This document shows, piece by piece, positions 48,101-60,100 of a DNA stretch of 64,000 nucleotides (position 1 is its first letter; every line of letters starts with the position of its first letter). The notes below the pieces were generated by a model. The model did not search any database, was not told where the DNA came from, and saw only the letters and a list, made by a program, of their open reading frames with translations. The stretch covers positions 434,001 through 498,000 of the forward strand of contig NZ_JAACZO010000011.1 of the NCBI RefSeq assembly GCF_010993975.1, read 5' to 3'. The position numbers and the translations under genes are program-made. Source of the DNA: Halomonas faecis (GTDB taxonomy: Bacteria; Pseudomonadota; Gammaproteobacteria; Pseudomonadales; Halomonadaceae).

Positions 48101-51100
48101 GTCCTCATCGACGATGACGAGAACGGCATGATCACCGGCCTCGCGGAACCGGTAGCTCTCGCCGTTTTCCAGCTCACCCAGATGATCATCGGAGAGCCCC
48201 AGACGCTCTTGCCAGTAGCTGCGGTACTCACCGCTGCGGCGATTCTCGAGCCGCTCGATGGCGTCTTCCTGGCGGCTGCCATCGGTCAGCGACAACGCCG
48301 CCCAGACGCCATCCTTGAGCTCTTCGTAGGTCCGCTCGTCGCGCTCGGCCGTGGCATTGACGTCGAGCAGATCCCCGGTGGTCACGTGCACCGTGACATC
48401 GCCGGCGGTTTCGATGCTGTCGACGCGCAGATGGCCGTCGATTTCCTCGATGAAGACATCGCCGCCACCTTGGCCATTGTCGATGACCAGCACGTCGTTG
48501 GCGCGCTGCACCTCGGTGGCGCTGGCGTCGCGATGGCTGGTGTCCAGGCGCAGGCGTTGATCCTCGTTGCCGATGTCGCTGCCGGCGCTGAGGGTGATCG
48601 CCTGGCCGGCAACCAGCGAGTCGTCGTCATCGCCCTGCAGCGAACGAACCACCGAGAGTTCGACGTCGCCGCGATTGGCCACGACCTGATCGATGGTCAG
48701 CGAACCATTGCCGTGGAGCAGAATGTCGCCGCTGTCACTGGTGGCGCTCAAGGTACCGCTGAAGTCCGTATCGTCGGCAGGATCGAGCATTTCGACCACC
48801 ACCGGCGACGGCTCGCCAGCCGACACCTGCCCGATGCCGCTGGCGGCATCCAGGTCGATTTCGGCACCGCTCACCGACGGCGTATCGTCGGCACCGTTGA
48901 CGATGCGCCCCTGGGTGCTCTCCAGCGTCACGCTGCCCGTTGCACCGGCGGCCACATCGCCATCCAAGACGATGTCGCCCACGGAACTGACGTTGATGCT
49001 GCCCTGTTCGCGGCCGAAGAAATCGATGCCGACGGCGTTGTCCGCCGCGATGTCGTGGGTGTGACGAATCGACTCGATGGTCCGGCTGGTGAGCTCCAGT
49101 TCGTAGGTCTTCTTGCCGTACCAGGTGGAATCCACTTCTTCGAGGCCGGAGGTATAGTAATAGCCTTCGTCGACGTACTTGTCGTCGCTCAGCTTGATGG
49201 CATCGTCCTCGCCCTCGGCTCCGACATAGCGGACGCCATCGCCGCCGTCGTCGGGGAAGTCGTCTTGGTCGGTGGTCTCGCTGCGGTACTGGTAATCGTT
49301 CTGGTCGTCATCCCCCAGGTAGATATAGCCCTTGTCGCTCTCGCCTTCGGGCAGCAACTTCTTGGAGAGGGTCTGGTTCGATGATTCATAGTCATCCGGC
49401 GGGTCCGACGCCAGGGCATCGATTCCGGCCCACTCCGACGTGCTGATGACGTATTTCTTGCGGGTTTCCTCGACCTGCAGTACCTCGAAGGCATAGCGGG
49501 TATTGGCCTTGGGCAGGAACTCCAGATCCAGCGTGTCTCCATCGTCGTTGATGGCCTCGTTGCCGAGCATCTGACTCAGGGTATAGATCGACTCGCTGCC
49601 ATCCTGCTCGACCCGGAAGGTACCGTCCTCCTGGCGGGAGACTTCCAGCTTGCTGATGACGTCCCCCGAATCGCGGTAGCGATCGATCAGCGTGAGGCTA
49701 CCGTCACCGGGGTTCTCCACGTTGAGATCCGCCAGCGAGAGGGCATAGGCAGTCTGATTGTCGACGTCGATCGAGCCGTAACCGGCCATGACGTCGATTT
49801 CCCCCATGCCCGTGTTGATCAGCCGCCCGTCGATGGTGACATCGCCGCCGCCCACCACGGCATCCGTTAGCTCGATCTGCAGGGTTTCCGGATTGAAGCC
49901 GATATCCAGACCGCTGCGCTGGGAGGCATCCTTGAGCCGGAAGGCGCTGGATTCGCCCCGGGCCAGGTTGCGACGGATGATATCGGCATCGTCGCTGGTG
50001 ATGGTCACGTCGAAATGATCGACGCCGCTCTCGATGCGTCCGTTGAGGTTGATCAGATCCGCTTCGATGTTGATGGTGCGCGCCACGGTGAGATCGCCGC
50101 GCGACATGTCCTCGAGCGCCTCGAACATCTCGTCGGTGCGATCGTTCTCCTCGATACGCTCGTTGATCTTCTCGAAGAAGTCCGCCAGCCAGCCAGGCAT
50201 GTCGGACGTATCGAAGGTTTCCATGCCGGCCGGCGCGGTCCACCCTTCGGTGAACTCCCGAATGGTCTTGTAGGGCAGCTCGCCCAGGGTCTCGCGGCTG
50301 ACCCCGCTGATATCGATGGTGTCCTCCGCCGCCAGATCCAAGCTGCCCAGCACCATGGAGGCGCCATCGCCATCGAGGATCGACTCGGCGTCGTTGTCCA
50401 GCACGAAGTCCTTGCCGGCCAGAATCAGCGCATCGGCCAGCGGCGCATAGACGTTGCCCTGAATCTTGACGCTGGACATCACCGCATCGCGATCGAACGC
50501 GTCGATGACCAGCTCGAACCCCTCGCTGACGCCCAGCGCTTCGCGAATCTCGGCCTCGTGCCCCGAATCGGGCACGTTGGCGTAGGTATTGACGATGGTG
50601 ACGGTGGGCGTTGGGTTGGCGTCCGGGTCGCCGGAGTAGCCGAAGTTCGGGGATTGCCCGACCGGCGTGGCAATATTGGCCTCGGCGATGGTGTCATCGG
50701 AGGCCATCTCCACGCCGTTGAAGTAGAGTCCGCCCAGGGTCTCGGGAATGGTGATGTCGTTGACCACGATCCAGCCCGGCGTCTTGTTGACGACGGTCAC
50801 GTTGGAGCCCTTGGGCGAGACGAAGTCGCCGCTGCCGACCAAGTGGTCGGCCCGCACGTCGATGCGCCCTGCGGTGGCATCGATATCGTCGAGTACGATT
50901 TCGACGATGTCGGGATTGAGCAGGACGGTTTCCCCGTCGACCTCTTCGGCCAGCCCCTGGTCGATCAGCCGCTGTTCGAGACGCTCGACCTCGGCACGGA
51001 ATTCCTCGATCACGCGGTCGGACCCGACGCCCAGGTAGTTCTCGAGACGATCCTTGGCCTCCTTCAGGTCATCGAAGAGCTCCGTATCGACGCCGCCGAT

Positions 51101-54100
51101 GCGCAGGCTAAAGCCGATGTCATCGAAGCCGTCGACGGCTTCGAACAGCTCATCCAGCGGCAGGTTGCCCTCGTCGATCTCATCGAGCGATACCCCATCG
51201 GCAAGATCGATCACCAGCCGCTGGTTGCGGTCCAGCCCCGTCTCCAGGTGACCATCGACGGTCACGCTCCCGGTCGACTCGGCATCCGCCGTGCCGCCGG
51301 TATTCTCGGTGCCGCCGCCGCCCAGGGCGGCATCGATGGCTCCCGCCGCGGCATTCACCCAGTTGACCGCCTTGGCCCGGGCCAGCATGGCGGCACCGTC
51401 GAAGTCTTCCGCCAGCAGATTGATGTCGCCACGGGTCAGCACCTCCGAATCGGCATCCACATCGATGCGATTGTCGCGATGCAGGGTGGCCGTCGCATCG
51501 ACGACATCGATCGGCAGCGCACTGGTCGAGAAGGTGTCGACCGTCGCTACCACACGGTATTCGTCGCTGATCTGGCTGCTGTTGCGCCCGGCCATCAGCC
51601 AGGCGGTGTCCAGCGCCGTGACGCTGGCGCCGTCGAGCCGGACTTCGTTGACCGGCGAGATGCTGGCCGTCGAGGTGCCCACACTGACCGACACCCCGGC
51701 ATAGGAATCGATGTAGATGACCGCCGCCAAGTTGGCCTGGGTATTGGCCGCCAAGTAGAGATCGCCGTGAGCGGTGACGTTGCTGTCGTCGCCAACGGAG
51801 ACCGTTGCCGTGACGGCATCGGCATCGATCTCGGTATTCATGCCGCCGCCGCTGAGCAGGCCACCGGCGATCAGGCTGCCCTGATCGCGCACGTCGATGT
51901 CGTTGAAGGCGCGCAGGTTGATATCGCCGCTGCCGGTGTCCGTCCGCGCGGTGAGGGTAGCATCTTCCCCCACCTCGACGCGGGTGGTGGCTTCGACGGT
52001 CATCAGCGTGCCGGCACCGCCGCCCGCGGCCAGGCCGTAGACCTCGCCATCGCTGTTGTAGTCGCCGGCGCCGGCCACCCCCGTCTTCAGCACGTTGGAA
52101 GTGGCCTTGGCGCTGATGGCGCCGGCATCCAGATCAGCGCCATTGCCGATCGTGACCTGCGTATCCGGCGACAGGAGGTAATCCGCGTTGGCGCCGGCGC
52201 CGGCGATCACCCCGCCAGCCACGGCGCGCAGAGTACCGTCGACGTCCAGGGTCTGGGTCGCCGCCAGTGTCAGGGTGGCATCGCTGGCGAAGACGTTGAG
52301 GCGTGCCTCGTCGCCCACCTCGGTAAGCACGCTGCCATCGCTGACGAGTTCCACTTCCACCCCGGCGCCGGCGCCCAGGCCGCCGGCAATGGCCTCGGTG
52401 TGCAGGCGCGAGACCTGTTCGGACAAGGCCACGACGGACACCGGGGAGCCGGAAGCGTCATCGGCCGCCTCGGCGCCAAAGACCTCGACCTCGGCACCGT
52501 CATCGACACGCGCCTCGGTCTCGGTACGCTGATCGAGGCTGGCCAGGGCCATGCCCACGGCCACCCCGCCGCCGGCATAGCTGCCGAGATCACCAACCAG
52601 GCGGCTCGCCTGGCTAGCCTCGACGCTGAGCCGTACCGTCGGCGCGGGCAGGTCGTCCACGGTCAGCGAATCGGCCGGATCTTCGGGCACGTCCCAATCG
52701 CCCCAGAGGTCATCGTCGGCATAGGTGTCATCGCTGAGCTCCGACTTGAGCGTTTGCAAGCGTTGCTGCTGATAGGCCGGCAGGGCCATCAGCGTCACGG
52801 ACGCGGAGGCCCCAATGGTGGCGATGGCACGGGTGGTATCGGTGAGCCTCAGGAAGGAGGCATCCACGCCCAGCACGGCACCACTGATGCCGGTTGCCTC
52901 GGCGTGAACGGTATCGCCATTGCCGCCGTCGGGCCGCTCGAGTGCAGCCTCGACACGCAACTGCTCTGCGGTCAGCGAAAGCCCCTCGGCGTTGCCATCC
53001 GGGGTGCCCAGCCAGGCCTCGATATCGGCAGCCAGGGTGACGTAGGAGCCGGAAACGCCGACGGCACCGCCACCGGCGGAGACGCCAAACACTTCGGCAC
53101 TGATCTCCGGGGTCTGATAGGCTTCGATGGCCACGCTGCCCGCCAGGGTGCTGCTGCCCTTGGCGAGATAGGCCGTGACGGCGTTGTCGAGCGTGACCTC
53201 CATGTCGACGCCGGCCCCCCCGGCCGCGCCGGCGCCGACCGCCACGGCCAGCATATCGATGGTGTCGTCAGAGGTCGCCGATACCGTGACTTCGTCGATG
53301 ATGGCGTCGAGATTCTGAGCATCGTCGACTGCATGCCTGTCTCCCAGGGTCGCCCCCTGGCCGATATGGGCTTCGGTGCCGCCGGTCACCTCGACGATGG
53401 CCACCGACAAGCCGACGGCGATCTGTCCCACGGCACCACCGGCCGCTTCGAGCGAGTAGTCGCGATCGGCGTTGGCCAGCACCGACAGCGTCTCGGCCTG
53501 GGTGACGGACACGCCATCCCGATTGCCCGTTTCGCCTTCCAAATAGGCCAGCTGCTCGCTGCTGTCGAGAAGAGTGGCGGATTGACCGGCGACCGAATAT
53601 TTCAGCGACGCGGTACCGCCATAGGATTCCAGGGAAGCATCGCCGTCGTAACCGGCATCGACGCTGATGTCGCCGCCGGCTTCCAGCGTGCTGCCGGCAC
53701 CAACGCTGGCGGTCACCGCCCCCTTCTGCTCCAGCACCGAAAGCGATGCCCCCACCGAGGCGACCAGGCTGGCTCCTCCGGCCCCGGTCAGGGTGGACGA
53801 ATCCAGCGTCTCGTCGGCCTCGACAGTGATGTCTCCGCCGGCTTCCAGGGTGACGTCGCGCCCCACGGTGGCCGCCGTATCGCCCACGGTCTGGCCGTCG
53901 GCGTCTTGCTCGGGTAGCGTCACATCGAAGCTGAGCCGGGTCAGGGCATCATTGTTGCGCTGGCGGTTGGCCTGGGTATCTCCCCCGGGATTGTCGGGCT
54001 CGTCGTAATTCTCGTCGAACTCGGCCTGCTCGTCGTCGTCGAGCTCTTCTTCAGGCTCGGACACGTCATCGTCCTGCCCCGGCATGGCGAAATCGCCGCT

Positions 54101-57100
54101 ATTGCCGAAGGCATCGCCAAGCAGCGAATCGAGCTCCTCGATTTCCCCCTGGCTGGCTTCGGTGAGACCGCTCCCCAGGCTGATCACCGAAATCGAGCCG
54201 TTGAAGGCGGCGCCGACACCGAGACCGAAGGCGATCACCGTTGAGTTGATGGTGCGCGTGAGCTCGGCATCGACGGTGATATCGCCCTCGGCTTCCACAG
54301 TCGAGCCATTGCCAATGGTGGCGGCGGTCTTCTCTCGCAGCACCATCACGTCCACCGAGGCACCGGCGCCCACGAAACCTGCGGTGGCCGAGCCCACCAC
54401 CTGGGTATAATCGGCATCGCTGTCGCGCGGATTCATGCGCGTCTGGGTCAGCGCCGTGATGTCGACGTCGTTGCCGGCTTCCAGCGCGCTGGCACGGCCG
54501 GCATCCGAGGCGCCGACATGGGCGGCCGTCTCGGCATTGGAGGTCATCACCGACACCGAACCGGCGATGGCCGCACTGCCAATGGACGCTGTCGCCACGG
54601 TAATGCCGGTTTGCAGTTTCTGCTCGGCATTGACGGCGATATCCCGACCGGCCGTCAACTGGCTGCCCAGCACCTCGGCCTCGGCGACCGGGTCCAGGAG
54701 CCCAACCGCCACCGAAGCCCCCGCCGCGACGCTACCGACGCTGACCGCGCCGACCACGAAACGGGCTTCGACCTCGTTGCCGGCATCGATACGAATATCG
54801 TTGCCCGCTTCGAGTTGCGCATCTTGTGCATAGGCGTGGGTCGCGAGATCGAGCTTGACGGCACCCGCCGAACCGGCGGCCCCCACGGCACCGCCGCCGA
54901 CGCCAACCACCACGCTGGTCAGATCCAGATCGGCCCGGGCCTCGATGATGACGTCGCCATCGGCTGAGACATCGACGACATCCTCATCGCCCTGCCCCCG
55001 CACGTAGGCCGTCGTCTGGTGGCTCATCAGCGACGTATCGACCCCGGCAACCAGTGAGGCGCCGCCGCTGATGTTGGCGGAACCACCGCCGCTGTCGCCT
55101 ACGCTGCGGTGCAGAGCACGCACCACTGCATCGGCATCGCTGTTCACTGCTGCGCGGTCGACGTAGGCCCGAGTCGAGCCAGCGATGCCATCGACGGTGA
55201 CGTTGGCGGCCAAGCCACCGCCCACGGAGCCCGCCACCGAGACGGCGAAGCTGTCGAAACTCGCCTGGCTGGTGGCCAGCACCGCCACACCGCTGCGGGA
55301 GGCATCCTCGAAGCCGGCGTCGCCGTTCTTGCGCACCGTCATGGCATCGCCGTTGCCACGTGCCGTCACGCTGGCGCCACCGCCGATCCAGGCGGCGGTA
55401 TGGGTGTCCATGAGGTTGACGCCGACGCTGCCGCCCACCGCAGCGATGCCCACGGAGACGGTGCCCACCACGATCAGGTTACGATCCTGACTGTCGGCGT
55501 GCACGCGCACGTTACCGTCGGCGGTGACGCTGCCACCGTCGATGAAGGCATCGACCTGGTTACCAACCAGGGCGCTCACGGCGTTGGCCGCCGCCGAGCC
55601 AAAGGTGCCGTAGCTGACCCCGGCGACCACGGTCAGGCCGCTGGTCGCCGCATTGGCGTCGATCAGCACGTCGCCTTCGGACTGCGCCTCGAGAGAGGCG
55701 TCGGTCGCTCCCGCCCGGACGGTATTGGCGATGTCGTTGTAGGCCACGGTCAGACCGGCAGCCGCTCCCTTGACCGCCACCGAGACCTGGCCGGCAGCGG
55801 AGAGAATGGTGCTGGTATCGTTGGCCCCGATGGCGATGTCGCCATTCGTGGCCGTCAAGGTAGCGTCGTCGGCCTCGGCCTCGACCAGCTTGCGGGTGAA
55901 GTTGAGCGAAGTGGAGCCGGCGATGGCCGCGAAGCCTGCGACCGAGGCGCCCAGCACGTAGCTGGAGATGGCCGAATCGGAGGTGGCCTCGATGCCGATC
56001 GACTGCGCGGTCACCTCGGCACCGTCCTCGATGCGCGCCGAGACCAGGTTGGAGTCTTCGTCGCCGCTATCGCCGGGATTGCCGCCGACGTAGTTGTAGG
56101 ACATGTAGCCGGAGAGCGCGAAGGCGCCGGCCGCTCCCACCGCCACGGTGAACGAGCTCATGCCGATGTCGTCGCGGGCGGCAACCGTCACCGCGCCATG
56201 CAGCGCTTCGACGGTAGCCCCCTCGATCGACGCCTCGGCGGTGCTGCGCAGCCAGTTGAGCGACAAGGCGCCGGCCACTGCCGCTTTGCCCGCCCCGGAA
56301 CCGCTCAGCGCGAAGCTGAAGATCTGATCGTCCGCCTCGGTGGGCGACGGTGCGCTGAGCTCGTCGTCACCGGTATCGACATCTTCCGGCGACCGGACGT
56401 CTTCGTCGTCCACGTCACCGTCCTGGGTCAGGTCGTCGTTGCTGATGATCGAGTCGCTGTAGACACGACGCATCTCTGCAATGACGGACACGTCGCCATG
56501 AGTCGCCGTCACGCTGGTATCGGCGCCGGAGATCCGGGCGATGACCGAGGAGTTCAGGTCGGTGGTGGCGGAAGCGCCCGCGATGGCCGCAGCCCCGGCA
56601 CCGCTGGCGGCCCCGGCCACGTTGATGCTGATCGGCGCCACGTCGGCGAGTACCGACACACGGCTCCCATGGACGTCCGCACCGCCCTCGATCAGCGCCT
56701 TGACGTCATGCTTGACGAAATTGATGCCGATGGAGCCTGCCAGGGCCACCTTGCCGGCCCCAGCCCCGCCCGCGGTGAGATTGAACAGCGTGCTTTCGGC
56801 ACCGGCGGTGACGCTCACGTCACCACTGCCGTCGTCGTCCACATCGGCCGTCACCGTCGCCCCATCGATGACGGCAGCCACTTCTCCCGGATTGGCGCCG
56901 GTGGGCTCGCCGTCTACGGTGAACATGTCCTGCGAGGGATCGTTGCCGTCGTCGGAGGCCAGGCTACGCGAGGGGTCCGACGGATCGCCGCCGATGTAGT
57001 TGAAGGCGATGGCGGCACCGCCAGCCAGCTTGCCGGCACCCGCCACCCCGAAGGCGAAGTTGAGCAGCTGGCTGCGGTCGCGGGCCGCGACGCTGACGTC

Positions 57101-60100
57101 GTCATCCGCCTCGATGACGCTATCGGCACCCGCGATTTCGGCACGCACCGAGGTGCGCAACCAGTTGAGCCCCACCGCCCCGGCACCGGCCGCCGAGCCA
57201 CCACCGGCTCCGGCGATGCTGACGTTGATGATGCCGGCGCTCATGTCGAGCTTGCCGGTATCGCGCTCGGCGATGTCGGAATCGTCCTCGCCATCGGCAG
57301 GTTCGGTACCGTAGGAAGCCAGGTCGACGTCGAGTCCCACCGCGGCGAAGTCGAACTCGTCGAAGGCCTGGTCGTCGGCCAGGCCGGCGAATACCCTGAC
57401 GTCTTCTCCCGCCGTGAGATCGCTGTCGGCGACGCTGGCCAGGATGGCGTTGTCAAGCTGGGTCGTGCTGGAAGAGAGCCCGCCAGCCACCTTGCCGGCC
57501 CCGGCGGCCCCCAGCGACACCACCACCAGCCGCGAGGCGTCCACCCCCTGCACGGTGATGCTGCCACCGGCGGTGATATCGGCACCGCCAAAGACCTGAG
57601 CGCGAGTCTCACCGCTCATCACGGCCACGGTGATCGCCCCGGCCAGCCCCACCTTGCCGGCCCCGGCACCGCCCAGTGCCACGGCCACTACCAGAGTGTC
57701 GCCACGGGCGTCGAGCAGCACGTCGCCAGCGGCATCGATCGTGCCACCCTCGATTTCGGCCACGCGATCGTTGCCCAGCACGTTGACGCTGACGCTGCCG
57801 GCCAGCGCTGCCTTGCCGGCGCCGGCCGCCGCCCCGGTGATGGAGATCACCTGGGCCGTATCGTCGACGGCCACTGCCAGACCACCGCTGTCGTCGCGGT
57901 CGGCGTCCTCCACGACCTCGATGTCGGCATCCTCGACCCGCGCGGTCAGACCGTTGGCGAGCAGGTTGGCCGCCACGCTGCCGGAGCCGGCCACCTTGTT
58001 GCTGGCGCCCACGCCGATCGCGAAGCTGCGGATCAGGCCGGTCGCCTCGGCAAGCACCGACACCTGCTCGGCGCCGCGCAGCGATCCACCCTCGACCACT
58101 GCCGTGGTGTCATTGGCCACGGAGTTGACACCGATGCCGGCCCCGAAGCCGGTGGTAGAGCCGACACCCACGGCGCCGGCCAGACTCCAGATGCTGGCCC
58201 GATCGCGGGCGATCACACTGACATCGGCCTCACTGGCCGACGAGTCGGAGAGGTCGAAATGGGCCTGATCGAGGCGCGCCGTGGTCGTATTCTCGACGAT
58301 ATTGACGCCCACCGAACCGGCCAGACCGAAGCCCTTGCCACCGGTGGCCACCCCAGCGGAGCCGGCCAGGGAAACCACCAGCGCATCGCTGTCGGCCAGC
58401 ACCTCGACACTGTCGACCGCGAGACGACTAGCGGCCGCGGCAATCTCGCTCACCTCGGCGTTGACCTCATGGGACAGGTAGCTCACTGCCGCGGAGCCGC
58501 CCACCCCGGCATTGCCGCCAGCCGCCACGCCACCGGCGATCAGCACCGTGTTGGCGGCATCGCGCGCGCTCACGCCCAGCACCCCCATCTCGCCGGCATC
58601 CAGGCGCAGCAGGCGTGCATCCACCGTACGCTGGGACACCAGGGCACTCGCCGAACCGGCCACCCCCGCGCCCTTGGCGCCGGTCGCCACGGCCACGGCG
58701 GCGGAAGCCAGCACGCTCCAGCCATCGCGCACGGCATTGATGGCCAGATCGCCGCTGGTCCAGTCATCGATGTCGGCCACTTCCGCCAGGGTCTCGCCAT
58801 CCTGAATGGCGATGGCAGCAGCGCCGGCCACGGCCACCGACTTGCCGGAGCCCTTGGAAACGGCAGCACCGCCGGAAAGCAGCCCCAGGTGGGTGCTGTC
58901 GTTGGCCGCCACGCTGACATCACCCTCGGCCTCGAAGGTCTCCAGACCGCGAATCGCTGCCACCGTCACGTCATTGCCGACGTGCACCAGTGCCGAGCCG
59001 GACAGCCCCACCCCCGTGCTGGACTGCTGACTGCCACCGCTGCCGCCACTGCCACCGCCCTGGCCGAGCTTGCCCTGCAGTTCGGCGATGACATCGTCGT
59101 ACTTGGCCTGATTGTTGGGCCACTTGCCAGGATCGTCTTCCCCGGAACCACTACCGCCACTACTGCCACCGCTATCCTGCGATGACTGGGTCTTGCTGCC
59201 GGCCACGCTACCCGCAATGGCCACGTCGACGATGACACCGCCGTTGTCGGCCGACACCTCGACGTTGCCGCCCACCACGAGGCTGCCCAGCGGCGATGCG
59301 TTCTCGTCGGCGCTGCCGATCCAGGCACGGGTATCGCGCTCGACCACGCTGACGCCGGCCGAGGCCCCCACGGCGGCCTGACCGGAACTCGAGAAGCTGC
59401 CGGTGAGATTGATGACGTAGCTGTCGTCGTTGGCGCTCACCCGCAGCGCCGGGCTGTCGGCGTCATCGAAGTCGACGTGACCATTGCCCACCTTGATGGC
59501 ACCGTCATTGCCGATGCCGGCATGGGTCTGGTTGTCCACCACGTTGGCGATGGCCGAGGCGTTGAAGGCGACCTTCTGCGCCTTGCCGCCCGACGCACCG
59601 ATGCCCAGCACCAGTCCGCCATTGTCGGCTCTGACATCGAGGCTATCGGCGAGCAACGTCACGCCGGACTCGATCTCGGCGTTGGCCGTGCTGCCAAGCA
59701 CGTTGGCGGTGAACCCGGCGCCGATCGCCACTCCGTCGGACTCGGTGCCCACCGACGGCTTCTGGACCAGCGATTTCTGCCACTTGCGCGCGTTGAGGTC
59801 GTTGCCCCCTCCCAGGCCCGGCAGGTTGAGATTACCCACCGCGTTGAAGAGATCGTTGACGCTTTCGGCGGTAACGGACACCGCTTGGCCGTCTTCGGGG
59901 TCGAGGCCATCGGCAATCGACGACGCACCGTCGACATTGAGGCGCGCGCCGTCGCGAATGCGCGCATCGCTGTGCTGATCGAGCACGAAGACGTTGGCCG
60001 CAGCGGCCAACGCCAGCTTTTCGCCATTGGCCGTGGCCTGGGTCCAACTGTCGAAGCTGCCCTTGAGACCGAAGGTGGAGCCGAGATAGCCGCCAACCGT

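Noticed and set aside
50015..59185. Very long plus-strand open frames (about 1300 and 1358 codons at 50015-53917 and 55109-59185; also 42008-45361)
   Set aside because: They lie exactly antisense to the giant gene, have His/Gly/Val/Arg-rich composition without any recognisable domain, and are explained by the codon bias and repeats of the true frame.
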